In this document: piece after piece, positions 35,313-46,195 of the stretch | How positions within the stretch are numbered: position 1 is the first letter of the stretch | Layout: each line of letters opens with the position of its first letter | NCBI RefSeq assembly: GCF_018390535.1 | Contig: NZ_JAHBBW010000001.1 | Location: 496,001-560,000 of the forward strand | Direction of reading: 5' to 3' | Origin: Bacteroides propionicigenes | Lineage (GTDB): Bacteria; Bacteroidota; Bacteroidia; Bacteroidales; Bacteroidaceae | DNA length: 64,000 nucleotides | Notes under the pieces: model-generated | Told to the model about the DNA's origin: nothing | The model's input: only the letters and a program-made list of their open reading frames with translations | The model's database searches: none | Made by a program: the position numbers and the translations under genes

Positions 35313-38300
35313 ATGGATTTAAAAAGACTTGCCAAAAGGGCATTAGCTACTCTGTCACTGAGTATGTTGTGTTTAGTCGCTTTTGCACAAGGTCGCCAGA
35401 TTTCGGGTACTGTCATAGATGGTACGGGCGAACCTGTAATAGGTGCAAATGTATTGGAAGTAGGAACTACCAATGGTGTGATTACCGACATCGACGGTAA
35501 ATTCAAACTTCAAGGCGTACAGCCCAACGCCAAAATTCAGGTATCATTTATCGGTTATATCTCGCAAACTGTTACTGTCGGCAACCAGAGTAACATCAAA
35601 GTCACGCTGAAAGAAGATGCGCAAGCATTGGACGAGGTAGTGGTTGTAGGTTACGGTACTATGAAGAAAACAGACGTAACGGGTTCTTTAGCCTCTGTTT
35701 CCTCTGATAAGTTGGCCGCTCGCGGTGCACTTCGTGTAGAAGACGCTTTGCAGGGTTCAGTTCCGGGTGTCAATATCACAGCAACCAACAGCCGTGCCAA
35801 TGGTAAATTCAGTATGCAAATCCGCGGACAATCATCCATCAATAATTCAAGCGGACCTCTCTATGTAGTAGATGGCATGGTGGTTTCATCCATCGACTTC
35901 TTGAACTCCGAAGATATCGAACGTATCGACGTACTGAAAGATGCTTCTTCTACTGCTATCTACGGTTCCCGCGCTTCCGAAGGTGTAATTCTTATTACCA
36001 CAAAGGGCGCAGGTGCAGGACAGAACAAGGCACAACCGGTAGAAATCACATACGATGGTTATTATGGCATCCGCAAGGTAGCCCGTATGCCGGAGTTTAT
36101 GGAATCTACAGAATGGATGAACTACCGGTTCGCACGTTATACTACTACCAGTGGTCCTAACGCAGACGGTACTATCGACTATACCATTACGGACGGTGAC
36201 CTGCAATCCGTATTCCAAAACGGAACAGACTGGAAAAACTCTCCCCTTCACGACAGATGGATGAGCAATGAAAGTTATGATTGGGCCGGTCAGGTTCTGC
36301 GCACTGCTTCCCAACAAAACCACTTCATTAGTGCCAGCGGCGCTTCTGAAAAAACGAACTATCGCTTAGGCGTAGGTTATCAAGGTGAAGAAAATGTATT
36401 CAAGAAAAACGACTACAACCGTTTCAACATCAAAGGTGCGTTCGACAGTAAACTGAACAAGGTGGTAGAAGCCGGTATGTCTGTCAATTTGGTTTATGAC
36501 GTACAGAACGACTGGTTTACCGACGGTTCAAATACCTACTCCCCCTACAACAACGCATTCTGGTTTGCTCCCGTAGTTTCTCCTTGGGATGAAGACGGAA
36601 ATTTACTCGCCATTCCGGCAAAAGTAGGAAAGATGTCTTTGACTTCCACGCCTTCGCCCCTCGTTGACTTTGAGATAGACGCATACGAAAACACGACTCG
36701 CAAATTCCATGTATTCGGTAATGCTTACTTGCGCTTCAACCTCATGGAAGGGCTGAAATTCACAACCACGTTCTCACCCAACTTCTACCACGGCCGTCAA
36801 GGTGTCTTCATGGGTACAGGTGTCTCTGAGAAATATCCACTGGGTACTGCTTGGTATCAGAAGAAGAAATACAACGAAGCCACTGTTACCAACACAGACC
36901 GTTTGGACTGGACTTGGGATAACCAGATTGACTTTACAAAAACGTTCGGAGACCACCGTATCGGCGCTATGGGATTATTCTCTCTGTATAAATCAGACAA
37001 AGAGCAATATACACAAGGCGTAACGGACATCTCGGATGACAAGCTCTCATTTTATGCTATGGGTAAAGGTTCCGGAACAAAAGATATCGCTTCTTCGTAT
37101 ACGGAATCATCATTGGTTTCTGTCGCTGCCCGTGTAAACTACGCCTATAAAGAACGCTATATGGCTACCGTAACCGTACGTACTGACGGTTCTTCACGCT
37201 TTGCCAAAAACAACCGTTGGGGCTGGTTCCCCTCCGCAGCTGTGGCATGGCGCGCTTCGGAAGAAGACTTCCTGAAAGACGTAGAATGGCTGGATAACTT
37301 GAAGCTACGCCTTTCTTACGGTATTACAGGTAACAACAATGTAGGTGATTATGTGACCAGCTCTTCAGCTGCCGGTCCGTCTTACGTAACCATCAACGGT
37401 AAAGAGTTACAAGGCTACTACCCCAACGGATTGGTAGACAAAAACCTTATTTGGGAGAAGATTAAAGAATTCAACTTCGGTTTGGACTTTGCCGTATTAC
37501 AAAACCGCATCAACGTAACTGCTGACGCTTATCGCCGCTTATCCGACGGGCAGATTATGAAAGCCACCGTCCCCATCGAAACCGGTGAAAGCTCCATCAC
37601 TACCAATATCGGTTCTGTACAAAACACCGGTATCGAATTAGGGTTGAATTTTGGCGTTATTCGCAACCAGAACTTCACTTGGGATGTAAACGTATCATTT
37701 GCACGCAACTGGAGCAAAATCAAAGAATTGCCAAACGGCGATGACATTTCCAAGAACTGGTTCATCGGCGAGCGGTTAAATGTATTGCGTGACTACACGC
37801 CTGCAGGCGTCATTACAGACCAGGGTGTAACAATGCATACCATCAATGGTGACCGCCATTACACTCTGCAAGAGGTTTACGACACATTCGGTCCCAAGAG
37901 CAAGAACAAATTGAAATGGTATGAAGGTCAAATGGCTGTAAACGATTGGAACGATGACGGAGTAATCAATGACGATGACAAACAAATCTTTGGCTGTACG
38001 GATCCCACTTGGACCGGAAGCTTAAGTTCGAGCATGGCATATAAAGGTTTTGATTTCTCTTTCATGCTTTACACCAAACAGGGACAATGGTCACGCAGCT
38101 ACTTCCACGAACAATATATGGACTACAGCGACCGTGGCCGTCAAAAGATGAGTTTTGACTATTATATTCCTGCCGGTACTCCGGTACTTGATCCCGTGAC
38201 CGGTGACGTGACTACACAAGCCACAACTCACTATGGCAGCTGTCCCTACCCCAATAATACAGACAAAACGGGCGGAAACTACTTCACTAAAAGCAGCACA

Positions 38301-38540
38301 GCCGTCAGATACCATAAGACCTCTTTCGTCAAGGTGAAAAACATTACATTGGGCTACACCTTCCCGAAACAATGGACCAGCAAACTTGCCATCAAGCACC
38401 TGCGTCTCTATGTCAATGTACTCAACCCCTTCTGCTTCACCGACTATGAAGGCTTCGACCCGGAATGGGCCAGCGCTTCATTGGTTGACGGCGGTCCGGC
38501 TTCCGTAACCTACCAAATCGGTGCAAATATCAAATTCTAA
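35313..38540 (+). CDS. SusC-type TonB-dependent transporter 2
   Basis: A 1075-residue outer-membrane transporter with signal peptide to VAFAQG, then the regulatory-like domain (ISGTVIDGTGEPVIGANV...TDIDGKFKL). The ALDEVVVVGYGTMKKTDVTG junction, plug (VPGVNITATNS...GPLYVVDGMVV, VLKDASSTAIYGSRASEGVILITTKG) and barrel ending IGANIKF follow. No STN domain. It differs clearly from SusC-1, so the locus has two importers, perhaps for different pectin oligomers or chain lengths. The ATG at 35313 starts the signal peptide; an upstream in-frame start would reach into the promoter box. SusD-2 follows after 21 bases. Confidence 0.95.
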   Translation: MDLKRLAKRALATLSLSMLCLVAFAQGRQISGTVIDGTGEPVIGANVLEVGTTNGVITDIDGKFKLQGVQPNAKIQVSFIGYISQTVTVGNQSNIKVTLKEDAQALDEVVVVGYGTMKKTDVTGSLASVSSDKLAARGALRVEDALQGSVPGVNITATNSRANGKFSMQIRGQSSINNSSGPLYVVDGMVVSSIDFLNSEDIERIDVLKDASSTAIYGSRASEGVILITTKGAGAGQNKAQPVEITYDGYYGIRKVARMPEFMESTEWMNYRFARYTTTSGPNADGTIDYTITDGDLQSVFQNGTDWKNSPLHDRWMSNESYDWAGQVLRTASQQNHFISASGASEKTNYRLGVGYQGEENVFKKNDYNRFNIKGAFDSKLNKVVEAGMSVNLVYDVQNDWFTDGSNTYSPYNNAFWFAPVVSPWDEDGNLLAIPAKVGKMSLTSTPSPLVDFEIDAYENTTRKFHVFGNAYLRFNLMEGLKFTTTFSPNFYHGRQGVFMGTGVSEKYPLGTAWYQKKKYNEATVTNTDRLDWTWDNQIDFTKTFGDHRIGAMGLFSLYKSDKEQYTQGVTDISDDKLSFYAMGKGSGTKDIASSYTESSLVSVAARVNYAYKERYMATVTVRTDGSSRFAKNNRWGWFPSAAVAWRASEEDFLKDVEWLDNLKLRLSYGITGNNNVGDYVTSSSAAGPSYVTINGKELQGYYPNGLVDKNLIWEKIKEFNFGLDFAVLQNRINVTADAYRRLSDGQIMKATVPIETGESSITTNIGSVQNTGIELGLNFGVIRNQNFTWDVNVSFARNWSKIKELPNGDDISKNWFIGERLNVLRDYTPAGVITDQGVTMHTINGDRHYTLQEVYDTFGPKSKNKLKWYEGQMAVNDWNDDGVINDDDKQIFGCTDPTWTGSLSSSMAYKGFDFSFMLYTKQGQWSRSYFHEQYMDYSDRGRQKMSFDYYIPAGTPVLDPVTGDVTTQATTHYGSCPYPNNTDKTGGNYFTKSSTAVRYHKTSFVKVKNITLGYTFPKQWTSKLAIKHLRLYVNVLNPFCFTDYEGFDPEWASASLVDGGPASVTYQIGANIKF

Positions 38541-38561
38541 ATCTATAAACATTCTAAAGAT

Positions 38562-40337
38562 ATGAAACCATATAAAAGATTACTATATGCAATGTGTATG
38601 GCAACTTCCATCACATTGACAGGATGCGACGACTTCCTGACTCCTGACAATAAAAGTTCTGTGACCGACATAGAGTACTTTGCCACAGCCGACGGTTTCC
38701 AGTCATTGGTTAATGACGCATACGGACAACTTGATGCCATATTCAACAGCAGCGATGTGACAACCTACTTCAACTCCGGCACAGATATGTATCAAGACGG
38801 ACGTAAAGACAACGATGCAGCCTTGCACCGCTGGTCCAACTTCACCCCTGAAAACGGTATTGTGGAAGACTTCTATACTACTTGTTATGACGGTTTACGC
38901 TCTTGCCTTGCCATACAGTACTATGCCCCCAACGCCACAGTGAGTGACGAGATAAAGCAGAAAGCGATAGATGAAGGACGCTTTGTGGAATCATTGTTCT
39001 ACTATCTGTTAGTGAACAACTATGGCGGTGTACCCCTGATTACCGAATATGCCAGTACAGCCGTCAAAGGCTATCCGAGAGCCACTGCCGAGGCTGTGTA
39101 CAACCACATCATCAACACCTTGAAGGACATCATCAGTAACAACAAGTTAGTAGCCTCTTCAGCAACCAAAGGAGGCGGTGAAGCCAGTATAGAGGCAGCC
39201 AAAGCATTGCTTGCCAAGACCTATCTTTCCGCTGCATGGGATTTGAACAACAACTCTTACTTTACAGAAGCTGCCAAACTTGCCGATGAAGTGATTAACG
39301 GACGTTCATTGACAACAGAATTCGCCAAACTATGGGCGGCAGACCGTTCAGGGGACGATGACGCGGAATTCATCTTCGACGTGGAATATGACTACGAAAC
39401 TGCACACGACCAGAATGTAGGTAACCGCTGGCAATCCCTCTACTCCGGCTACTACGGTGGTTCGGAAGAAGGCATGAAAAATGGAGATTCCCGATACATC
39501 CCCTATATGCACACACTGAGATACTTTGAAAAAGGTGACAAACGTTATGATGCCACGTTCATGAAGACGTTGCTCGTAAAGAAATACTGGGGCGACAATG
39601 CCACCGGATTCAAAGAAGACGGAAAGCCCATCGGCGATTACTTTGCCTTCTATAGTAACGGAAACACTGCTCAAGGTAAAATGGTAGGCGTTTACTACCC
39701 CGCTTATTGGGAATGTGATGAAGCTTCCGTAGCCGCGTGGCGTAATGAAGATCCGACAAACCGCGCCCATGCTTTCATAATCCCGCAAAATGAGCTAACA
39801 GCTGGTATGGAGCCGATGAGTAATTATACGGAAGACTTAAAAGAATACCCCAACGGAATCATCACAAAGTATGACTTTGCCACAGCACAGCAATGGAGTT
39901 GGGCCGTAATGCCTTGCCGTAAATTCGATGACTCTGCCATAGCATCCTACGATGCCGGAAAGAGTTTTCGCGACCTGCACATAATCACACTTCCTGAAAT
40001 GTTTTTTGTAGCTGCCGAGGCTTACTACAAACTAAACGACCCGAAAGCCCTTGCCCGCTTGAACAGTGTCCGCAAACGTGCCGGTTTGCCTGATGCTCCC
40101 TCTGTTGATTTGGATGTTATTCTCAAAGAATCAGCTTGTGAAATGTATGGTAACGGTTATCGCAGAATGGACCTCCGCCGTATGGGCAAACTCATAGAGT
40201 ACAATAATCTGTATAACCCGCATTTGAAAGGTTCTGCAGCTATCGCCATAGGTGAAAAATTATTATGGCCTATCCCGCAGGCTGCCATTGATGCCAATGA
40301 GCAGCTGACTATGGAGGACCAAAATCCCGGATATTAA
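38562..40337 (+). CDS. SusD/RagB-type surface glycan-binding lipoprotein 2
   Basis: A 591-residue lipoprotein (lipobox ITLTGCDDF, Cys22). SusD features are the helical core (EGRFVESLFYYLLVNNYGGVPLI, ASIEAAKALLAKTYLSAAWDL), HIITLPEMFFVAAEAYYKL, ARLNSVRKRAGLPD and a C-terminal IPQAAIDANEQLTMEDQNPGY that is typical of the family end. It caps SusC-2. A terminator follows at 40434-40469, so this transcript holds only the SusCD-2 pair. Confidence 0.95.
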   Translation: MKPYKRLLYAMCMATSITLTGCDDFLTPDNKSSVTDIEYFATADGFQSLVNDAYGQLDAIFNSSDVTTYFNSGTDMYQDGRKDNDAALHRWSNFTPENGIVEDFYTTCYDGLRSCLAIQYYAPNATVSDEIKQKAIDEGRFVESLFYYLLVNNYGGVPLITEYASTAVKGYPRATAEAVYNHIINTLKDIISNNKLVASSATKGGGEASIEAAKALLAKTYLSAAWDLNNNSYFTEAAKLADEVINGRSLTTEFAKLWAADRSGDDDAEFIFDVEYDYETAHDQNVGNRWQSLYSGYYGGSEEGMKNGDSRYIPYMHTLRYFEKGDKRYDATFMKTLLVKKYWGDNATGFKEDGKPIGDYFAFYSNGNTAQGKMVGVYYPAYWECDEASVAAWRNEDPTNRAHAFIIPQNELTAGMEPMSNYTEDLKEYPNGIITKYDFATAQQWSWAVMPCRKFDDSAIASYDAGKSFRDLHIITLPEMFFVAAEAYYKLNDPKALARLNSVRKRAGLPDAPSVDLDVILKESACEMYGNGYRRMDLRRMGKLIEYNNLYNPHLKGSAAIAIGEKLLWPIPQAAIDANEQLTMEDQNPGY

Positions 40338-40433
40338 TTGCGATTTTCGACTCTCATAGATAATCTTGATAAAGAAAGAACACGGTCTGTAAGTAAGATC
40401 GGGAGATTTTAAAACAGACATTCTTTGCAAGAA

Positions 40434-40469
40434 AGAGGGACACCACGAATATGGTGTCCCTCTATTTTT
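40434..40469 (+). terminator. Terminator after SusD-2
   Basis: Perfect 12-bp arms at 40434-40445 and 40452-40463, 6-base loop, then ATTTTTA. The convergent hybrid sensor gene ends 24 bases beyond it and may use the same hairpin. Confidence 0.85.
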
Positions 40470-40486
40470 AGTTACGAAACAGCAGC

Positions 40487-43400
40487 TTATTTCAGCACCT
40501 TATCCCGATACTCGGTCGGTGTCATTCCCATTTTCTGTTTAAAGCATTTACTGAAATAACGCGGATCGTTGATACCCACCATATAGGAGATTTGCGTCAT
40601 GGAGTACTCCCCTGTTTCTATCAGCTGGACAGCACGGTTGATACGCATTTCCTTGATGAACTCGATAGGTGCCAAACCGGTCAGGGTTTTCAGCTTCTTG
40701 AAGAAGACAGAACGGCTGACAGCCAGTTCCCGCACAAAATCATCTACTATCAAATCGCCATTATCCATGTTCTTCTCCATTAAATCAACGAGTTTGTCCA
40801 TAAACTTACGGTCGTTGGGAGACATTGACGGAGATTTGTCTGTCTCAGAACCAGCCGTTACATTTTCTTCCGTTTGCTCGCCGGGAACGGGCACAGCCAC
40901 TCCCGCGGACATCAAATCCTGACGGTACAGCGTTTGTAACTTCTGCCGCTGGGCAAGCAAGTTCTTGACACGCGCCTTCAGGTAAGTAGCGCTGAATGGT
41001 TTCGTTATATAATCATCGGCCCCGTATTCCAACCCTTCCAGTTTGCTTTCAATGGAGGATTTCGCTGTAAGCAACACAATAGGAATATGGCTGGTAGTCA
41101 TATCGGCACGCAACTCACGGGTCATGGCTATACCGTCTTTCTCCGGCATCATCACGTCACTGATGATTATATCAGGCAGGAACTTCAAGGCTTTGCTCCA
41201 ACCTTCCATACCATCGGCAGCCTCTACGATGCGGTACTTGGAGGAGAATATGCTCCGCAGGAATATACGTAACTCCGAATTGTCTTCTACCAAAAGCATC
41301 AGTCCTTTGGGCGTTTCCACTTCTCCGTTGCCTTGTACTGTTTCTTCTGTTACCGATTGTGAGAAAACCGCTTCGTCCGTATCCTCCACTTGTTGCCGGT
41401 GAACTTCCAGACCGACCGTTACATCATCCTGCATAAATTCCACCGAATCATCATAATGTTCTTTACCCTTCTGAAAGTCTACCTTGAAACAACTGCCTTC
41501 GCCCAGTTTGCTGTCCACCGAAATCAGGGCCTTATGCATTTCCACTAATTCCTTCACCAATGACAAGCCGATACCCGTACTCGGATTAAACAGATTACGG
41601 TCTACCAGATTCTCAAAACGGACAAAGATGGACTTTTTCTTGTTCTCGGCAATGCCGATACCCTGATCCTGCACGCCAATGGAAACAGTATCCTCGTCTT
41701 CATGGATGAACATCTTAATCATCTTTCCATTGGGAGTATACTTGAAAGCATTGGAAAGCAGGTTGAAGATTATCTTTTCGTACTTATCGACATCCACCCA
41801 CAGATAGAGTTCGGATTTCTCCGTCTCAAACAAGAAATCAATGTGATGCTCCTCGGCTACGGAATCAAAGTTTTCCATAATCTTACGAGTAAATGCCACC
41901 ACCTCGATGCGTTGTACCTGCATTTTCATCTTCTTGTTCTGAATCTTCCGGAAATCCAATATCTGATTAATCAGGCGCAACATACGGTTTGTATTTCGCT
42001 CTACAACCTGCAGCTGTTCACGGGCATCCTCCGGCAACTGCGCATTGTTCAGCACATACTCCACCGGGCCGGATATCAAGGTCAAAGGAGTACGCAATTC
42101 ATGCGAAATGTCCGTAAAGAAGCGCAGTTTCATGTTTGTCATTTGCTGTTCCACGGACACCTCATGCTTCAGACGATAGATTGTGAACAGAATATAGACA
42201 GCCGTCACAATAATCAGCACCACAAACAACACATACAAGAAATAGGCAAAAGGAGTTTCCCAAAAAGAAGGAAGTACCTCTATATCAAGCAGACGAGTAT
42301 TTTCCGTCCACACACCCTCGGCATTGGTAGAACGAACCTTAAACACATAATGTCCTTTGGGCAGGTTGGTATAGGTAGCCATCCGTTGCTTGCCGACGTT
42401 ATTCCATGACTTCTCAAAGCCTTCCAGAATATAGGCATACTGGATTTCAGCGGGCTCGGTATAGTCGAGCGCCGCAAACTGAATGGTGAAAATATTCTCT
42501 TCATGGGAGAGCTTCAACTCGCGGGTGTCATCCAGACTTTGTTGAAGCACAGAGTTTGCACCCGGAAGCACTTCTTCGTTCGATACCAATAATTTAGAAA
42601 GTACCAACGGCGGAATATAGGTACTCTTCCGGGTAATATCCGGATTGAAAAAGAAAATACCCTCACTCGTTCCATACATAAGATTCCCCCACGAAGTATA
42701 AACCGAAGCTGCTTCACTAAAGCGTATACGGAACGAACTATGCTCATCGGCGTAGTTCTCAAATCTTTCCTCTCCGGGAATGAACTTGCTGATACCGTTC
42801 TCCGTACTCATCCAAAGGTTGCCCTTATTATCCTCACAGATAGAAAGGAGGATGTCCGAGGGCAAGCCGTCATTGACACAATATGATTTGAACATCGCAT
42901 TGCCGTCCGCATCTACAGACTGCAACTTGTTTAATCCGCCTCCAAAGGTGGCCAAATAGAGTTCTTTGTTACGGGTAGGCAGTATCCAATGTACATCATT
43001 GTTGCTCAAACTGTGTATATTATCCTGCACACGAAGATAATGATGGAATACGGCATCTTCGGGATTCTTGAAATCACCGTTTACCATCAGAGCCCCTATG
43101 GTGGTGGCAATCCATATATATCCCCGATGATCGCCTGTTATGAAACGCACCTTATGGCATTTGTCAATAGGGAAACCTTTCAGGTTGTTGCGATGACTGA
43201 TAAATATCTCCTCACCTTCCCGATTGCGTGTCAGGTAATTGACACCGCCTCCGAAAGTAGCAACCCAGATACGCCCCTTGCTGTCCTCGTATACACAATA
43301 TACATTATCGTCACTCAAACTATATATATCATCCTTCCGGTATTGATAGCGCGTCAGCTTATAGCGCATCTCGCCTTGGGGTTCCGCTTTTACAAGCCCC

Positions 43401-44959
43401 TCTCCCTTGGTGGCAATCCAAAGGTTGGCTTTGCTGTCTTGATATACAAAATAGACATTCCCTTTCAAAGGTGTGCCCACACGGGATATGGTTCCCGCAT
43501 CGGTCAAGTATCCGCGTTCGGAATGGTTCTTGTCATAGACACGTAGTTTCCCGTTCTTCAGCCCCACCCAAAGATTGTGTCCGGTGTCTTCACAAAGTGC
43601 ACGTACCTCATTGCTCAAAGATTCATAGCGGTGAGGTTCCGGAGTTATCATACGGAACTGTGACGCCCGAAAAGTAATTTTCTCCAATCCCTTGGAATGC
43701 GTACACATCCACAGGTTGCCTTGCTTGTCGGAGAAAGCCGAATGAATCTTATTGGAGAACCGCCAGTTAGAGTCATGCAATCCGTTGTAGAAAGGCAGCA
43801 AGCGATTGCTCTCTCTGTCAAAACGCGAAAAGCCCCCTCCATAAGGATGCACCCATACGGTTCCATAAATATCTTCGTGCACATGAAAAGCCGGACGTGA
43901 ACGGTCTGTACTGGTTGGCTCCACCGGTACCACTTCCGTTTTCAGCACTTTTGTTTTCGTGTTGAAGTGGGCAACAGTACCCGGTACTTCCTGTTCGAAC
44001 CATATTTCCGAATGCCGGTCTATATGGACAGAACGGACTGCCGCCTTTGGAAGACGTGAGGCTTTATAATGCTCCCACCCCTGTGAAGGTACGTTATAAA
44101 CAAAGAAACCGTCTGTTTCCGTTACGATTAAAATATCTTGTTCATCTATCTTTTTTATCTCCACAATCCGTGAAGATGCGGGCAACTGCAACAACACGAA
44201 CTGTCCGTCCTTCTTTTGATAACGCCATACCCGCCCATGGTCTGAGCCAAAGAATATCTCATTTCCAAACTCTTGAGCCGCATAAAAATACTGTCCTTTC
44301 GTTTCTTCCTTCTGCGCTGTCTCCACAAAATAAGAAACAAGCTTGGAACTTCCTGCCGAAAGCATTCCCAACCCATTATCAGTCAGTATCCACTCGTTAC
44401 CGGCATGGTCCTCATAAATATCATACACGCACATTGCCGGAAACAAACCCGATGTTTCGGAGTACCACTCCGAAGAAATACGGTAAGTAGACGGATCCGT
44501 CTTTACACGAACAGCTCCTTCATTTTCCGAAAGCAGCCACACAGAGCCGCATGGCAATACTTTTATTGAAGTTATGGCAATTCTACCCCCTTTTTCTTCC
44601 GTAGCAGGAACATGTTCAAAGACTTCGGAACGAGTATCAAAGCGATAGACTTGGTTATCGTACGTCTGCAACCAAAGAAAACCATACTTATCCTCGTACA
44701 TATGGTCCACACGGTTATTCGTCAAGTTTATCCGGTTATCAAATTTGGCTTTATAGGTTCTGAAAACATATCCGTTGAATTTATTGATACCGTCCCATGT
44801 AGCAAACCACATATTTCCTTTTCTGTCTTGCAGAATACTCATAACCGTATTCTGAGAAAGGCCTTCTTCGGACGAATAATGGGTAAACAGGCAGTCCGTT
44901 TGTGACTGAACCGACAATGCACACAGCAAACTTACAATCAGATATAAGATTCTCCTCAT
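40487..44959 (-). CDS. Hybrid two-component system sensor-regulator (HTCS)
   Basis: A 1490-residue one-protein phosphorelay. A signal peptide (1-20) is followed by two-component propeller repeats (~25-770, with units such as NVYCVYEDSKGRIWVATFGGGV). A Y_Y_Y Ig-like domain (~815-897) and one transmembrane helix (~905-928) come next. The HisKA domain has phospho-acceptor His953 in DISHELRTPLTL, and the HATPase domain has LLSNAFKYTPNG and DQGIGI. The receiver domain (~1220-1340) has Asp1268 in ISDVMMPEKDG, and an AraC-type HTH (~1390-1490) ends the protein. HTCS proteins sense periplasmic oligosaccharides and activate their locus. Centrally placed, it is the best candidate to bind the 21-bp-spaced operators. 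Confidence 0.96.
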   Translation of the reverse strand: MRRILYLIVSLLCALSVQSQTDCLFTHYSSEEGLSQNTVMSILQDRKGNMWFATWDGINKFNGYVFRTYKAKFDNRINLTNNRVDHMYEDKYGFLWLQTYDNQVYRFDTRSEVFEHVPATEEKGGRIAITSIKVLPCGSVWLLSENEGAVRVKTDPSTYRISSEWYSETSGLFPAMCVYDIYEDHAGNEWILTDNGLGMLSAGSSKLVSYFVETAQKEETKGQYFYAAQEFGNEIFFGSDHGRVWRYQKKDGQFVLLQLPASSRIVEIKKIDEQDILIVTETDGFFVYNVPSQGWEHYKASRLPKAAVRSVHIDRHSEIWFEQEVPGTVAHFNTKTKVLKTEVVPVEPTSTDRSRPAFHVHEDIYGTVWVHPYGGGFSRFDRESNRLLPFYNGLHDSNWRFSNKIHSAFSDKQGNLWMCTHSKGLEKITFRASQFRMITPEPHRYESLSNEVRALCEDTGHNLWVGLKNGKLRVYDKNHSERGYLTDAGTISRVGTPLKGNVYFVYQDSKANLWIATKGEGLVKAEPQGEMRYKLTRYQYRKDDIYSLSDDNVYCVYEDSKGRIWVATFGGGVNYLTRNREGEEIFISHRNNLKGFPIDKCHKVRFITGDHRGYIWIATTIGALMVNGDFKNPEDAVFHHYLRVQDNIHSLSNNDVHWILPTRNKELYLATFGGGLNKLQSVDADGNAMFKSYCVNDGLPSDILLSICEDNKGNLWMSTENGISKFIPGEERFENYADEHSSFRIRFSEAASVYTSWGNLMYGTSEGIFFFNPDITRKSTYIPPLVLSKLLVSNEEVLPGANSVLQQSLDDTRELKLSHEENIFTIQFAALDYTEPAEIQYAYILEGFEKSWNNVGKQRMATYTNLPKGHYVFKVRSTNAEGVWTENTRLLDIEVLPSFWETPFAYFLYVLFVVLIIVTAVYILFTIYRLKHEVSVEQQMTNMKLRFFTDISHELRTPLTLISGPVEYVLNNAQLPEDAREQLQVVERNTNRMLRLINQILDFRKIQNKKMKMQVQRIEVVAFTRKIMENFDSVAEEHHIDFLFETEKSELYLWVDVDKYEKIIFNLLSNAFKYTPNGKMIKMFIHEDEDTVSIGVQDQGIGIAENKKKSIFVRFENLVDRNLFNPSTGIGLSLVKELVEMHKALISVDSKLGEGSCFKVDFQKGKEHYDDSVEFMQDDVTVGLEVHRQQVEDTDEAVFSQSVTEETVQGNGEVETPKGLMLLVEDNSELRIFLRSIFSSKYRIVEAADGMEGWSKALKFLPDIIISDVMMPEKDGIAMTRELRADMTTSHIPIVLLTAKSSIESKLEGLEYGADDYITKPFSATYLKARVKNLLAQRQKLQTLYRQDLMSAGVAVPVPGEQTEENVTAGSETDKSPSMSPNDRKFMDKLVDLMEKNMDNGDLIVDDFVRELAVSRSVFFKKLKTLTGLAPIEFIKEMRINRAVQLIETGEYSMTQISYMVGINDPRYFSKCFKQKMGMTPTEYRDKVLK

Positions 44960-45009
44960 AATATATTCATTCTGTGGTGTAAAGATACATATTTTGTTGA
45001 AAAATCTTG

Positions 45010-45017
45010 TATCTTTG
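45010..45017 (+). promoter_or_regulatory. -7 promoter box of the alpha/beta hydrolase gene
   Basis: TATCTTTG, 20 bases before the ATG at 45038. No pectin-locus operator is found at the expected distances. On the opposite strand TATCTTTA (44988-44981) could serve the hybrid sensor gene. Confidence 0.45.
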
Positions 45018-45037
45018 TTCTTATTTTAAATATTGGC

Positions 45038-46195
45038 ATGAGACTATTTGTTATACTTTTTTTTACTTTTATTACTGTAAATCAGAGCATAAAAGCACAA
45101 ACAGATACTATAAGTTACGAGGTAATAAAGAATATGCCCGTTTTTTACGAGTACCTGAAGCAACAACTCACTTATCCCGAAGCATGGGGTAATTCGGGTA
45201 CAAAAGATTTCGAGGCATGGAGGAGCCAAGCGCGCAATATAGTCATGGAGTGTATGCAAAATATGCCTCCCGCCCCCAAAGAGTACAATATGTCTGTTGC
45301 CGAAACGGAGCAACGTGCAGGATACGAAGCACGCAAAATATGGTTCAATATTTCGGAATGGTCCCGCATACCGGCTTATTTATTGGTTCCTGAAGGAAAG
45401 GGACCCTTTCCGGCTATCGTAATGCTGCATGATCATGGAGCCCACTTTTCCATTGGTAAAGAGAAAATGGTCCGTCCCTTTGGAGTATCACCTAAAATAT
45501 CGGCTGATGCCGAGGATTGGGTAACACGTTGCTATGACGGACAGTATACAGGTGATTATTTCGCACAGAATGGCTATGTGGTATTATCTATTGATGCCTT
45601 ATTTTGGGGAGAACGCGGACGCAAGGAAGGTGTAAGTTATGACGGACAACAGGCATTAGCCTCCAATTTTATGCAAATGGGAGCCTCTTGGGGGGCTTTC
45701 ATCAACATAGACGATGTACGAAGCGCTGAGTTTTTAGCTTCCCTCCCAATGGTGGATAAGGAAAAGGTTGGCTGCTTGGGATTCTCCATGGGAGCTTACC
45801 GTTCGTGGATGTTGTCCGCTTTGACCGACTGCATAAAGGCATCCGCTTCCATCTGCTGGATGAATACAACAGAACATTTAATGACACTGACCAACAACCA
45901 GAATAAAGGAGGGTCAGCCTACTCCATGCTCATTCCCAACCTAAGACGCTATCTGGATTACCCACATACGGCAAGCATCGCTTGTCCGAAACCGGCCCTT
46001 TTCTTTAATGGAACCAAAGACAAGTTATTCCCGATAGAGGGAGTAAAAGACGCATATCGGACTATGCGCTCGGCATGGGAAAGTCAATATGCCGGTAGCA
46101 GGCTCGTAACCAAAATTTGGGAAGAAAAGCATTTCTTTAATAAAGAGATGCAAAGGGAGACACTGGATTTTTTTAATAAAGAAATGAGAAGATAG
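45038..46195 (+). CDS. Secreted alpha/beta hydrolase (dienelactone-hydrolase-like, probable pectin esterase)
   Basis: A 385-residue protein with signal peptide (to SIKAQ). Alpha/beta hydrolase features are FPAIVMLHDHGAH (oxyanion side), VGCLGFSMGAYRSW (nucleophile Ser in GFSMG), LFFNGTKDKLFPIEG (Asp) and IWEEKHFFN (His). The layout resembles dienelactone hydrolase and acetyl-xylan-esterase-like proteins of Bacteroidetes. Removal of acetyl or methyl groups from pectin is a reasonable guess from its place, but no substrate-specific motif is recognised. It converges on the CE7-like gene. Their stop codons lie in the two arms of one hairpin. Confidence 0.75.
   Translation: MRLFVILFFTFITVNQSIKAQTDTISYEVIKNMPVFYEYLKQQLTYPEAWGNSGTKDFEAWRSQARNIVMECMQNMPPAPKEYNMSVAETEQRAGYEARKIWFNISEWSRIPAYLLVPEGKGPFPAIVMLHDHGAHFSIGKEKMVRPFGVSPKISADAEDWVTRCYDGQYTGDYFAQNGYVVLSIDALFWGERGRKEGVSYDGQQALASNFMQMGASWGAFINIDDVRSAEFLASLPMVDKEKVGCLGFSMGAYRSWMLSALTDCIKASASICWMNTTEHLMTLTNNQNKGGSAYSMLIPNLRRYLDYPHTASIACPKPALFFNGTKDKLFPIEGVKDAYRTMRSAWESQYAGSRLVTKIWEEKHFFNKEMQRETLDFFNKEMRR

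Noticed and set aside
45007-45192. Small plus-strand gene upstream of the alpha/beta hydrolase
   Set aside because: It overlaps the hydrolase signal peptide in another frame, starts inside the promoter box and has no recognisable features.
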